Of a stretch of 55,181 bases of DNA, positions 7,649 to 16,126 are shown piece by piece. The stretch lies in NCBI RefSeq assembly GCF_013340935.1, contig NZ_WHOS01000048.1, positions 1 to 55,181 on the forward strand. Reading direction: 5' to 3'. The stretch is from Azospirillum melinis. Its GTDB lineage: Bacteria > Pseudomonadota > Alphaproteobacteria > Azospirillales > Azospirillaceae. Under the pieces are notes generated by a model. That model did no database searches and had not been told where the DNA came from. It saw only the letters and a program-made list of their open reading frames with translations. The first letter of the stretch is position 1, and each line of letters starts with the position of its first letter. The translations under genes and the position numbers were made by a program.

Positions 7649-8403
7649 CCGGCGCCGGCATGGCCCCACGGGATTTCCTGACCGACCGGCTGATGCTGGG
7701 TCTGGTGGTGCTGGTGGCGCTGGTGCTGGGCATGCCGTCGCTGAAGCCGCTGTTCGCGACTCTGTTCCCCCGCCTGGACCGGCCGCTGTACGAGGCGGAG
7801 AGCTTCGTCAGCCTGACGCTCGACCATATGGCGCTGGTCGGCGCCTCCAGCCTCGCCGCGATCATGCTGGGCGGTGGTGCCGGCATCGCCGTCACCCGTC
7901 CCTGGGGGCGGGAATTCCGCGGCCTGCTGGAAACCGTCGCCACCATGGGCCAGACCTTCCCACCGGTGGCAGTGCTGGCGCTGGCGGTTCCGGTGATGGG
8001 CTTCGGCCCCGAACCGGCGCTGATCGCCCTGACGCTCTACGCCCTGTTACCGGTGGTGGAGAACACGGTCGCCGGGTTGGACGGCGTCCCGGCCCCGGTG
8101 CTGGACTCGGCCCGCGGCCTGGGCATGGGGCCGGCGGAGGTGCTGTTCCGCGTCGAGCTGCCCCTGGCCGCCCCGGTGATCCTGGCGGGCATCCGCACCG
8201 CCGTCATCATCAATGTCGGCACCGCCGCCATCGCCTCCACCGTCGGCGCCAAGACCCTGGGTCTGCCGATCATCGTCGGGCTGAACGGGTCCAACCAGGC
8301 CTATGTCATCCAAGGTGCGCTGATCGTCGCCGCACTCGCCGTGGTGATCGATGCCGGGTTCGACCGGCTCGCCGGCTGGCTGACCCGATGGTCGCAACGC
8401 TGA
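7645..8403 (+). CDS. yehW: ABC transporter permease (YehW-like, short form)
   Basis: 252 residues, with the start overlapping the ATPase stop (ATGA). It contains several hydrophobic segments and the EAA-type cytoplasmic loop LDSARGLGMGPAEVLFRVELP. VATMGQTFPPVAVLALAVPVMGFG parallels the longer permease. It pairs with the product of the 5508-6692 gene to form the membrane channel. It is the last gene of the importer operon; a palindrome and an unrelated gene follow. Confidence 0.85.
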   Translation: MTGAGMAPRDFLTDRLMLGLVVLVALVLGMPSLKPLFATLFPRLDRPLYEAESFVSLTLDHMALVGASSLAAIMLGGGAGIAVTRPWGREFRGLLETVATMGQTFPPVAVLALAVPVMGFGPEPALIALTLYALLPVVENTVAGLDGVPAPVLDSARGLGMGPAEVLFRVELPLAAPVILAGIRTAVIINVGTAAIASTVGAKTLGLPIIVGLNGSNQAYVIQGALIVAALAVVIDAGFDRLAGWLTRWSQR

Positions 8404-8427
8404 AGACAGGCCGGGCACGACTATATT

Positions 8428-8448
8428 TGCGAATGACTTGCATTCGCA
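8428..8448 (+). promoter_or_regulatory. Fur-box-like palindrome
   Basis: TGCGAATG (8428-8435) and CATTCGCA (8441-8448) form perfect 8-bp arms around ACTTG. The size (about 21 bp), the GAATG/CATTC core and the overlap with a TATATT -10-like element at 8423-8428 are typical of Fur-type operators. It sits about 50 bases before the ATG at 8496. Assignment to Fur rather than Irr or another regulator is inference. Confidence 0.5.
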
Positions 8449-8495
8449 TTTTGAGCATCCTACTCTCCGCTGATCCACCCCAAGCGGAGTCCGCC

Positions 8496-9047
8496 ATGTC
8501 CAGCATGCAGTTTCATCGCCGCGCCGCCCCTCGCCGCGAGCGCTTCCAGGATCTGTGCGATGCAGAGACGCTGGTCGTCTCGGTGCTGCGGCTGTGGGCG
8601 GAGCCTCTGCGCGAACCGGAGCGGCAGCATCCGCATTGGCAGGATGGAATGACCGCCGCCGGGCTGTCGAACGACGCGGCGGTGGCGTTCGACACGCTGA
8701 TGCGGATTGTACTCGCCGCCACCAACCGCCCGCTTGACCTCCACCGTCCGCCCTGCCCGGCCTTGGGCACCGACGAGGCGCTGCTGCTCGACATGTTGCG
8801 GCTGGCCCAGCAAGGGTTGCATGGCGAGGCCGGGGTGCTGATGAACGACTGGCTGTCGCTGACCGCCGTGCGCATGGCGATGGCGCCGCTCTGCGTATTG
8901 GCTGCGTCCCTCGCCCGTGCCGGCCTGACGCTGCCGGACCCTGCGCAGGCGTCGCCGATGCCGAGCCGGCCGACCGCCTCTCCCATCGACAGGCCGCGGG
9001 CCGGGCCGAGCCCCACCGCCGACCGCGGCGCCACCCTGCTGCACTGA
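8496..9047 (+). CDS. hypothetical protein, possibly iron-regulated
   Basis: 183 residues, not assigned to a family. The N-terminal ~20 residues are basic (RRAAPRRER). The middle is predicted helical and rich in Leu/Ala (VVSVLRLWAEPL, AFDTLMRIVLAA, LLLDMLRLAQQGL). The C-terminal ~35 residues are Pro/Ser/Ala-rich and probably disordered. There is no signal peptide or transmembrane segment. The ATG is chosen because the frame upstream is non-coding in appearance and the palindrome at 8428-8448 would then be in the promoter. That palindrome suggests control by iron. It converges with pqiC. Confidence 0.65.
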   Translation: MSSMQFHRRAAPRRERFQDLCDAETLVVSVLRLWAEPLREPERQHPHWQDGMTAAGLSNDAAVAFDTLMRIVLAATNRPLDLHRPPCPALGTDEALLLDMLRLAQQGLHGEAGVLMNDWLSLTAVRMAMAPLCVLAASLARAGLTLPDPAQASPMPSRPTASPIDRPRAGPSPTADRGATLLH

Positions 9048-9067
9048 GGCGGCTCCGTGCGTGCAGC

Positions 9068-9688
9068 CTAGCGCCGCAATCCCGCGGCGATGCGATCCGC
9101 CAGCTGGCCGACCGCCTGGCTCATCGTCCGAACCTGCGCATCGGCCTCCGCACCGCCGGACGGCACCTCGACGGTTTCGCGCGCCGGCGCGATCCTGCGT
9201 CCACCGGACCCGCTGCCGGATGACAGGGTCCATTGCGCATCCAGAACCACACGCCCGGTGGCGTCGGCATCGAAACGCAGCACGGTGACGGCCAGCACCG
9301 GCGTCCCCTCGGCCAGCCCGCTGCCGGCAACCGGCAGCACCGTCGTCCCCGGCAACCGTGCCGCGAGGTCGCCGGCCAGGGTGGAGCGCAGGCCGTCGGC
9401 CAGCGGCTCCGCCCAGCGGTCATACTCCAACGTCTCCACCCGGTTGCCGTCGATGCGGCGGACGATCTGCGGCCGATCGATCAGCATGGGCAGGTCGAGC
9501 GAGCCCAAGGCCAGGGTCCGGAACGTTGTCGCCGCCGGCTGCGCCGAAGCGGCCGGCGGAATCATCGCCAGCGTGTAGAGCCGGCTGTCCGGCGTCGACT
9601 GGCAGGCCGCCAGCACGAAAAGCGGCAGCGCCAGCGCAGCATTCCGGAATCCGCGCATCACATTCATCCCCTCTGCTCCCCGTCCCAT
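9068..9688 (-). CDS. pqiC: PqiC-like outer-membrane lipoprotein (ABC-type transport auxiliary, DUF330)
   Basis: 206 residues if started at 9688, where the ATG overlaps the pqiB stop (TAATG); ATG 9667 (MNVMRGFRNAALAL) is an equally good start that gives a cleaner signal peptide. A lipobox LAAC is followed by QSTPDSRLYTLAM, typical of the DUF330/PqiC family. PqiC sits at the outer membrane and receives the PqiB channel, forming with PqiA an envelope-spanning lipid-transport route. It is third in the pqiA-pqiB-pqiC order. Confidence 0.85.
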   Translation of the reverse strand: MGRGAEGMNVMRGFRNAALALPLFVLAACQSTPDSRLYTLAMIPPAASAQPAATTFRTLALGSLDLPMLIDRPQIVRRIDGNRVETLEYDRWAEPLADGLRSTLAGDLAARLPGTTVLPVAGSGLAEGTPVLAVTVLRFDADATGRVVLDAQWTLSSGSGSGGRRIAPARETVEVPSGGAEADAQVRTMSQAVGQLADRIAAGLRR

Positions 9689-11361
9689 TATTTCTTGCCT
9701 CGCAGCAGCGCTTCAGGGTGACGTTCCAGATAGTCGGCCAGCACACGGAAGGACCGCGCGGCATCGTTCAACTGCCGCATCACACCCGGCAGGTCCGCCT
9801 GCCCGCTCCCACCGCCCAGCAGCCCGTTGGCGTTCTTCAGCGTTCCCTCAGCCGCGGTCGCCACCCCGCGCAGGCTCTTCACCAGTTGCGGCAGCTGCCG
9901 GTCGGCGTCGCGCATCAGCGCATCGGCGCTGCCCAATGCCTTGGCAAGCGCGGCCAGCGACCGCGCGAGGTCCGGCGACCCCGCGAGGCCGCCCACCGAC
10001 TGCAAGGTGCCGCGCAGGTCGGCGATCAGCCCGTCCAGCGGCAGGGCGGAGATCTTCTCCATCACCACCCCGGCCGAGGCCATGATCGAATCGAGGTCGC
10101 TGGAGGCCACCGTCGGCAACTCCGACCGCTCCGGCCCCGACGAGGGTGGCACCTCGGGAGCGTAATCGAAGGACACCAGCTTCTGCCCGGTGATCAGGTT
10201 GCCCGAGGCCAGCCGGGCCCGCAGCCCCTTCTGCACCTGCATGGCCACCAGCTTGCGCACCGCCGCCTCGTCCATCGGCTTGCCGTCGATCACGGCATAG
10301 GTCCGGGCGACCAGATCGGGTTCGAAATCGATCTCGACGGGGATGTGCAGTTCCTCCTTGGCCTCGTCATACTCCAGCCGCACGGCGGCGACATGGCCCA
10401 CCGTCAAGCCGCGCATCAGCACCGGCGCTCCGGCCTGCAACCCCTGCACCGAACCGGGGAACTCCAGCCGGTAGCGCACGCGCAGCCGGTCGCGTGCCGC
10501 CGCGGCGGACGCCTGATCCTCATAAAGCGTGAAGCTGGCCCAATCGAGCGCCTGTGCCCCGGCCTCCGGATCGGGAGGGGTCTCCAGCACCACGCCGCCC
10601 AGCGCCAGCGACTTCAGCGATTCCGTCTGGAACTTGATGCCATCGGCCCCGGCGGAGAACTGGATGCCCGACGAGCGCCAGAAGCGGCTTCCCTCATGCA
10701 CCAAGCCCTCATAGGGGGCACGGACGAAAATCGCCACCGACACGCTGCGGTCCTGTGGCGACAGGTTGTAGCCCATCACCTCGCCCACCTGGACACCGCG
10801 GAAATAGACGGGAGAGCCCTGGGCCAGCGACCCCAGCTGCTCGGTCTTCAGGTTGAAGCTGCGGCCCGGCACGTCGGCGCGGACCACCGGCGGCTCGTCC
10901 AGCGCGTCGAACTCCCGTCGGTCATCGCCGCCGCCGGGCTCCATCTCCACATAGGTGCCGGACACCACGGTGCTGAGCCCCGATACCCCGCCGAGACCGA
11001 GGCGCGGCGCCACCACCCAGAAGCGGGTGCCGTCCTTCAGGTGACGGGCTGCGGTGCGGTCCATGCGCGCAGTGGCGATCACCTGCGACAGGTCGTCGGA
11101 CAGCCGCACCGATTCGATCACGCCCAGATCGACGTTCTTGTGCTTGATGCGTGTCCGCCCGGCCTCAAGCCCGTCGCCGGACTGGAAGGTGATGACGATC
11201 TGCGGCCCGCGCTCCTCGAACCAGCGCCAGCCGAGCCAGCCGGCGATCAGCGCCGCCACCAGCGGCAGCAGCCACAGGGGCGACAGCCGCCGGCGCGGCG
11301 GTGTCGCGACCTCCGGCGGGTGGTTCGCCGGAGGTTGGTTGTTCCGGGTCTCTTCAGCCAT
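9688..11361 (-). CDS. pqiB: PqiB-like MCE/MlaD family intermembrane transport protein
   Basis: 557 residues. One N-terminal transmembrane helix (PLWLLPLVAALIAGWLGW, about residues 28-45) anchors it in the inner membrane. Three MCE domains follow, recognised at IVITFQSGDGLEAGRTRIKHKNVDLG, NLKTEQLGSLAQGSPVYFRGVQVGEV and LRVRYRLEFPGSVQGLQAGAPVLMRG. The C-terminal ~150 residues are helical and form the needle-like barrel that reaches the outer membrane in E. coli PqiB. The start overlaps the end of pqiA by eight bases. Confidence 0.92.
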   Translation of the reverse strand: MAEETRNNQPPANHPPEVATPPRRRLSPLWLLPLVAALIAGWLGWRWFEERGPQIVITFQSGDGLEAGRTRIKHKNVDLGVIESVRLSDDLSQVIATARMDRTAARHLKDGTRFWVVAPRLGLGGVSGLSTVVSGTYVEMEPGGGDDRREFDALDEPPVVRADVPGRSFNLKTEQLGSLAQGSPVYFRGVQVGEVMGYNLSPQDRSVSVAIFVRAPYEGLVHEGSRFWRSSGIQFSAGADGIKFQTESLKSLALGGVVLETPPDPEAGAQALDWASFTLYEDQASAAAARDRLRVRYRLEFPGSVQGLQAGAPVLMRGLTVGHVAAVRLEYDEAKEELHIPVEIDFEPDLVARTYAVIDGKPMDEAAVRKLVAMQVQKGLRARLASGNLITGQKLVSFDYAPEVPPSSGPERSELPTVASSDLDSIMASAGVVMEKISALPLDGLIADLRGTLQSVGGLAGSPDLARSLAALAKALGSADALMRDADRQLPQLVKSLRGVATAAEGTLKNANGLLGGGSGQADLPGVMRQLNDAARSFRVLADYLERHPEALLRGKK

Positions 11362-12679
11362 GCCGGGTCATTCCACCCTGTTCGTTCTGCACCGCATCGG
11401 GTGCACCCTCTTCGGCGCGGTCCCACATAACCCGCGGGTCGAAGATGTGGCTTGCGATCATGGTCAGCACGACCACGCCGGCGAAGGCGATGGCACCGGG
11501 ATCGGCGCGGACGGAGGCGACGGCACCGAACTGCACCAGTGCCGTGAGGATGGCGATCATGAACACGTCGATGTTGGACCAGCGCCCGATGGCGTCGATG
11601 ATGCGGTACAGCCGCGTCCGGGCATGCAGCCTCGCGGCCGAACGCCGCCACGCGGCCAGGAGGAACCAGCCGAGCCCCGCCAGCTTCAACACCGGCACGG
11701 CGACGCTGGCGACGAAGACCAGCAGGGCCAGCGGCCATAGCCCGGCCTCGGCCAGTTCATGCACGCCGCTGAGGATCGTGCTGGGGGCGCCCTGGCCGAA
11801 ATTGACGACGGTCATCACCGGCAGCAGGTTGGCGGGTATGTAGAGCACGGCACCTGCGGACACCAGCGCCGCGGTGCGCTCCAGGCTGTTCGGTTCGCGC
11901 GGGTGCAGGCGGCTGTGGCAGCGGGTGCAGCGGTCCGGTGCCGGCCCATGGTCGCAGCCATGGACCCTCTGGCACACGGTGCAGGCGACCCAGCGCCTGG
12001 GCGCCGGCGCATCGCTGGGCGGCACATGGTCGATCGCCTGCCAGACCCGGCGGCTGTCGAGCGCCAGATCCATCAGCGTGCCGGCCAGCACGAAGCCGCC
12101 CAGCGCCAGCCCGCCGGCCAGGAACTCCGCGTTGGCGAAGCCCTTCAGCCGCGAATAGCCGACCAGCAGTCCGAGCAGGAAGACGTCCAGCATTGCCCAT
12201 GGCCGCAGTTTCTCGGCCCAGGCGAAGAGACGCGCGGTCTCCCGCACGTGGGTGGGCGGGCGACCGTCATGCACCCGTTGCAGCACGGCGATCACCGCCA
12301 TGATGCGGGCGAAGGGGGCGGCCAGCACCAGCGCGCCGACCAGCAGCGACAGCGGCCACATGCCCTGGTCGGCCAGAATCTCGACCCCGGTGGTGACCAG
12401 GCTTGTGCGGTCGTTGCCCTGGATGTTCACGCCCATCAGCGGGTTGGCGGCGATCAGCAGCAGCATCAGGGCGCTGGCGACCGCCATCGGCAGCGCGTGG
12501 CGGACGCCGCCGCGCCCATTCCGGAACAGGACCGCGCCACAGCGCGTGCATTCGGCCCGGCGCCCCGGCGCTGGCAGGCGGACGCGGTGCAGGCGGCCGC
12601 AGTCGGGGCAGGCGACGAGATCGTCACGACTCTCCACCGCCGGCACCCTCAACCCTTCCTTGCCCGTTCCAACCGACAT
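11354..12679 (-). CDS. pqiA: PqiA-like inner-membrane protein (two zinc-ribbon/PqiA domains)
   Basis: 441 residues from ATG 12679; the frame is open further upstream but that part lacks family similarity. Two tandem PqiA domains each begin with a CxxC zinc-ribbon: CPDCGRLHRV with CTRCGA, then CTVCQRVHGC with CTRCHSR. Each is followed by about four hydrophobic segments. PqiA is the inner-membrane partner of PqiB and probably loads or unloads lipid. It is first in the operon, divergent from the GntR gene, so its promoter lies in 12680-12832. Confidence 0.92.
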   Translation of the reverse strand: MSVGTGKEGLRVPAVESRDDLVACPDCGRLHRVRLPAPGRRAECTRCGAVLFRNGRGGVRHALPMAVASALMLLLIAANPLMGVNIQGNDRTSLVTTGVEILADQGMWPLSLLVGALVLAAPFARIMAVIAVLQRVHDGRPPTHVRETARLFAWAEKLRPWAMLDVFLLGLLVGYSRLKGFANAEFLAGGLALGGFVLAGTLMDLALDSRRVWQAIDHVPPSDAPAPRRWVACTVCQRVHGCDHGPAPDRCTRCHSRLHPREPNSLERTAALVSAGAVLYIPANLLPVMTVVNFGQGAPSTILSGVHELAEAGLWPLALLVFVASVAVPVLKLAGLGWFLLAAWRRSAARLHARTRLYRIIDAIGRWSNIDVFMIAILTALVQFGAVASVRADPGAIAFAGVVVLTMIASHIFDPRVMWDRAEEGAPDAVQNEQGGMTRHG

Positions 12680-12831
12680 GCACGCACGCAAACCTTCCAG
12701 CCGACGAAACCCGCTCTCCAATTGGCTTTTATCAGCGTTGGCGCAAGCCCCTGCGAAGCGGATAGGCGGAATTCCGCCGCATTGCAACATGGCCGGTGTC
12801 ACGCTCGGGAATTCGCGATTGACCGAAAGAT

Positions 12832-12843
12832 TATGTACATACA
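12832..12843. promoter_or_regulatory. candidate GntR/HutC operator
   Basis: TATGTACATA is a perfect 10-bp palindrome. The overlapping GTACATAC matches the HutC-type half-site pattern GT-N-TA-N-AC at all but one base. It lies between the divergent pqiA and GntR-family genes, where an autoregulatory site is expected. Confidence 0.4.
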
Positions 12844-12886
12844 TTATCGCCGAAACGTCACATCGCAACGCGGCGCGGAGAGCGGG

Positions 12887-13765
12887 GTGCAGGGGTTGGC
12901 ACGGCAAGGCCTGACCGGACAGAACCGCGGTAACGGACCGGCGTCCCCGCCGGACCATCCGTTGCAAGCCTGTCCGGCGCAGACCGGCCTCGCTCCGGGC
13001 AGCGCCCCGAAAGACAGCACGCCGAAAGACAGTTCCCTCGACGGCCGCGGCCCCCTGTTCGACCAGATCAAGCGCGCCGTCGCCGGCCAGATCCTGCGCG
13101 GACGCTGGCAGGCGGGCCAGCGCCTTCCCAACGAGGCGGAACTGTCCAGCCTCTACGGCGTCTCCCGCCAGACCGTGCACAAGGCCATCGCCCTGCTGGC
13201 GCGGGAGGGCTTCCTGGTCCGCCGCCGCCGCGCCGGCACCTTCGTCGCCACCGGCCGCCGCGACCGCTTCGCCCTGCCCATCGAGGACATCGGCGACGTG
13301 GTGGCGCGGGATGGGCGTGTCTACGAATTCCGCATCCGCGACCGCAGGATTTTTCGCAACGGCGAGGGCATCCGGTGGCCCGACCTGCCCGACGGAACGC
13401 CGATCCTGACGCTGGAATGCCTGCATTTCAGCGACGGCACGCCGATCCAGCACGAACGCCGGCTGGTCAATCTCGACGTCGTGCCGGAGGTGGTTGACGA
13501 ATCCTTCGATGTCGTGGCACCCAGCCGATGGCTGGTCGACCGGGTTCCCTGGTCCTCGGCCGACCACACCGTGCGCGCGGTCAACGCGACGGCGGAGATG
13601 GCGGCCCTGCTGGGGGTGGAAGCCGGTGCGGCCTGCCTGTCGATCCGGCGGCAGACCATGCATCTCAGCCGGCCGGTGACGCTGGTTCATTTCCTCTCGG
13701 TCGGTGACCGCTTCAGCCTCAGCGGATCGTCGATCACCGACAGTGCGACCGAGTTGAATTTGTAA
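12887..13765 (+). CDS. GntR-family transcriptional regulator, HutC type (UTRA domain)
   Basis: 292 residues from GTG 12887, which has GGAGAG just before it; an ATG at 12833 would give 310 residues but overlaps the candidate operator. The first ~50 residues are a low-complexity Pro/Ser extension (PKDSTPKDSS). The winged helix-turn-helix lies at about 55-120 (LRGRWQAGQRLPNEAELSSLYGVSRQTVHKAIALL). The rest is the ligand-binding UTRA domain ending TLVHFLSVGDRFSLSGSS. It is followed directly by an amino-acid ABC importer, so control of that operon by its substrate is inferred. The substrate is unknown. Confidence 0.85.
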   Translation: MQGLARQGLTGQNRGNGPASPPDHPLQACPAQTGLAPGSAPKDSTPKDSSLDGRGPLFDQIKRAVAGQILRGRWQAGQRLPNEAELSSLYGVSRQTVHKAIALLAREGFLVRRRRAGTFVATGRRDRFALPIEDIGDVVARDGRVYEFRIRDRRIFRNGEGIRWPDLPDGTPILTLECLHFSDGTPIQHERRLVNLDVVPEVVDESFDVVAPSRWLVDRVPWSSADHTVRAVNATAEMAALLGVEAGAACLSIRRQTMHLSRPVTLVHFLSVGDRFSLSGSSITDSATELNL

Positions 13766-13772
13766 ACACAAA
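13759..13772 (+). promoter_or_regulatory. candidate operator upstream of the amino-acid importer
   Basis: TTTGT (13759-13763) and ACAAA (13768-13772) form a palindrome around AAAC. It overlaps the regulator's stop codon and lies 44 bases before the binding-protein start. It could bind the adjacent GntR protein, but it is not identical to the 12832-12843 site. Confidence 0.3.
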
Positions 13773-13815
13773 AGGACCGGCGACAGGCGCCGGCCGCAAC
13801 AGGGGTGACCTCACG

Positions 13816-14661
13816 ATGGAGAGCAAGGCTATGGTTCGGACGATGTTCAAGACAGCGCTGCTGGGCGCCACCCTGCTGGTCGCCGGTGCCGCCGCCGGGA
13901 CGGCGATGGCCGACACGCTGGCCGACGTGAAGAAGGCGGGCGTCTTCACCGTCGCCACCGAGATGCAGTTCCCGCCCTTCGATTTCCTTGAGAACAACGA
14001 GTACAAGGGTGTCGACAAGGACCTGTTCGACGAGGTGGCGAAGGAACTGGGCGTCAAGGCCAAGTACATGGACCTGCCCTGGACCAGCGTGCTGCCGGGC
14101 CTGGAAGCCAAGAAGTTCGATCTGGTCATCGCCCCGGTCACCATCACGAAGGAGCGCATGAAGCGCTACTCCTTCACCGTTCCGATTTCCGAGGCGACCG
14201 CCGCCCTGATGAAGCGCGCCGACGACAAGACCATCAACAAGCCGGAAGACATCGCCGGCAAGAAGGTCGGCGGCGGCAAGGGCACCTCGCAGCTGGCCCA
14301 GGTGAAGGAATTCGGCCAGACGCTGCCGACCCCGCCGGACGTGCGCGAATATGTCGACAGCAACCAGTCCTATGCCGATCTGGCCGCCGGCCGCGTCGAC
14401 GCCTCGGTCAACTCGCTGCCGAACCTGAACTTCGCCGCCGCCCAGCGCAAGGAGACCTTTGCCGTCGTCCTGCCGCCCTTCGGCAAGCCCTCCTACTTCT
14501 CCTGGGTCGGCCGTCCCAGCGACGACGACAAGAGCCTGATCGAGGCGGTCAACGCCGCCCTGGTCAAGATCCAGAAGGACGGCCGCATGGCCGCCATCCA
14601 GAAGAAGTGGTTCGGCGTCTCGCAGGAGCTGCCGACCACTGTTCCGGAACCGCAGCTCTAA
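13816..14661 (+). CDS. polar amino-acid ABC transporter substrate-binding protein
   Basis: 281 residues. The signal peptide covers about residues 1-32 (hydrophobic core LLGATLLVAGAAAG, cleavage near AMA-DTLAD). The mature part is a family 3 solute-binding protein: VKKAGVFTVATEMQFPPFDF at the start, KYMDLPWTSVLPGLEAKKFDLVIAPVTITKERMKRYSFTVP in the first lobe, and a YFSWVGRPSDD hinge region. Family 3 proteins bind amino acids in the periplasm; the ligand is not identifiable. GGGGTGA serves as ribosome site. It is followed by two permeases and an ATPase. Confidence 0.88.
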   Translation: MESKAMVRTMFKTALLGATLLVAGAAAGTAMADTLADVKKAGVFTVATEMQFPPFDFLENNEYKGVDKDLFDEVAKELGVKAKYMDLPWTSVLPGLEAKKFDLVIAPVTITKERMKRYSFTVPISEATAALMKRADDKTINKPEDIAGKKVGGGKGTSQLAQVKEFGQTLPTPPDVREYVDSNQSYADLAAGRVDASVNSLPNLNFAAAQRKETFAVVLPPFGKPSYFSWVGRPSDDDKSLIEAVNAALVKIQKDGRMAAIQKKWFGVSQELPTTVPEPQL

Positions 14662-14675
14662 GGAAAACCTGGGTA

Positions 14676-14738
14676 TTCCCTCTCCCCAGCCATCACGACA
14701 GGCGGCTCCAAGGCTTCGCCGAAGACAGGGAGAGGGAA
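14676..14738 (+). terminator. long hairpin between binding protein and permease (CCCTCTCCC type)
   Basis: TTCCCTCTCCC (14676-14686) pairs perfectly over 11 bp with GGGAGAGGGAA (14728-14738). There is no T tract. It probably stabilises or attenuates the transcript so that binding protein exceeds membrane parts. A similar element lies at 16995-17036. Confidence 0.5.
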
Positions 14739-14772
14739 ACAGGCTCCGGCACCGCCGACGAAGGCCCACACG

Positions 14773-15420
14773 ATGAAGTTCAGCGTCATCATCGACGCCT
14801 TTCCCTATCTGCTGGGAGCGGCTGTCACGACCATCTGGGTCTCTCTGCTCGGCGTGCTGCTGGGGCAGGTGATCGGCGTTGTCGTCTGCGTGGCGCGCCA
14901 GTCGGGCGGCCGGGTGGCCGACATGGCTGGCGGTGTCTATGTCAGCTTCTTCCGCGGCGTTCCCCTGCTGATCCAGTTGCTGCTGATCTACTACATGCTG
15001 CCGCTGATCGGCATCGACGTGCCGCCGCTGGTCGCCTCCATCGCGGCACTCGGCCTCGCGTCCGGCGCCTATGTGTCGGAGATCTACCGGGGCGCGCTGA
15101 ACGCCGTCCCGCACGGCCAGTCGGAGGCGGCGCTGGCGCTGGGCTTCCCCGGATCGTCGATCTGGACGCGCATCCTGCTGCCGCAGGCTTTCCGCATCTC
15201 GGTCCCTGCACTGGTCAACGAGCTGATCCTGCTGCTGAAGGCATCCTCGCTGATCTCCGTCGTCGGGGTGGCGGAGCTGACGCGGACCAGCCAGACCATC
15301 TCGGCCAGCAACTACCGCCCGCTCGAGATTTATCTGGCGGCCGGCCTCATCTATCTGGCGATCAACGGCGCGCTGGCCCTGTTCGGCACGCTGGTCGAAC
15401 GCCGCCTGCAACAGGCCTGA
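14773..15420 (+). CDS. amino-acid ABC transporter permease (HisM/GltJ type)
   Basis: 215 residues with about five hydrophobic segments. The first cytoplasm-facing region contains GVYVSFFRGVPLLIQLLLIYY, the conserved R-G-x-P-L-L-x-Q block of polar amino-acid permeases. The ATPase-docking loop is SEAALALGFPGSSIWTRILLPQAF. It forms a heterodimer with the next gene product, five bases downstream. Confidence 0.9.
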   Translation: MKFSVIIDAFPYLLGAAVTTIWVSLLGVLLGQVIGVVVCVARQSGGRVADMAGGVYVSFFRGVPLLIQLLLIYYMLPLIGIDVPPLVASIAALGLASGAYVSEIYRGALNAVPHGQSEAALALGFPGSSIWTRILLPQAFRISVPALVNELILLLKASSLISVVGVAELTRTSQTISASNYRPLEIYLAAGLIYLAINGALALFGTLVERRLQQA

Positions 15421-15424
15421 TCCG

Positions 15425-16126
15425 ATGTTGGACCTTTCCCTCCTCGTCCAGTACGGCCCGGCGCTGCTGCGCGGCTTCGGCGTCACCATCCTGTGCTGGG
15501 GCGCCGGCTGCCTCATCGGCATGGTGCTGGGCTTCGCGCTCATGCTGCTGCGGCAATTGCCGGTGAAGCCGCTGCGCTGGGTCATCCGCGCCTATATCGA
15601 GGTGATCCGCGGCACGCCCTTCCTGATCCAGCTGTTCCTGCTCTACAGCGGCGGCCCGGCCATCGGCTTGCGGCTGGAGGCGACGACCGCCGGCATCCTC
15701 GGCCTCGGCATCTACGGCAGCGCCTATTTCGCCGAGATTTTCCGCGCCGGCTATCAGGCGGTGCCGAAGGGGCAGGTTGAGGCGGCTCTCAGCCTCGGCA
15801 TGTCCTACGGTGCCATCCTGCGCCGGGTGATCGTGCCGGCGATGCTGGTGTCGACCATCCCGCCCATCGTCAACATGATGGCGATCCTGACCAAGGAGAC
15901 GGTGGTGCTGTCGATCATCACCGTGCCGGAACTGATGTACGAGATGCAGACGATGGCGGCGGAGACCTTCGCCACCTTCGAGACCATCCTGGGGATGGCG
16001 CTGTTCTACTGGCTGCTGGTGGAGGCGGTGTCGCGCCTGGGCCGCCGGCTGGAGGCGCGCGTCACCCGTTTCCTGACCCACGCCTCGCCGCAAGGGTCGT
16101 CCAAGACTGCAACCGCGAGGGCGTGA
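15425..16126 (+). CDS. amino-acid ABC transporter permease, second subunit
   Basis: 233 residues. It shows the same family marks as its partner: YIEVIRGTPFLIQLFLLYSGG near residues 60-80 and the docking loop VEAALSLGMSYGAILRRVIVP. It has roughly five to six hydrophobic segments and a basic cytoplasmic tail (LGRRLEARVTRFL). Its TGA stop overlaps the ATG of the ATPase (TGATG). Confidence 0.9.
   Translation: MLDLSLLVQYGPALLRGFGVTILCWGAGCLIGMVLGFALMLLRQLPVKPLRWVIRAYIEVIRGTPFLIQLFLLYSGGPAIGLRLEATTAGILGLGIYGSAYFAEIFRAGYQAVPKGQVEAALSLGMSYGAILRRVIVPAMLVSTIPPIVNMMAILTKETVVLSIITVPELMYEMQTMAAETFATFETILGMALFYWLLVEAVSRLGRRLEARVTRFLTHASPQGSSKTATARA

Noticed and set aside
11759..12830. Plus-strand open frame running into the GntR gene from inside pqiA
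   Set aside because: Antisense to the conserved zinc-ribbon protein PqiA; only the part after 12887 has a recognisable regulator.
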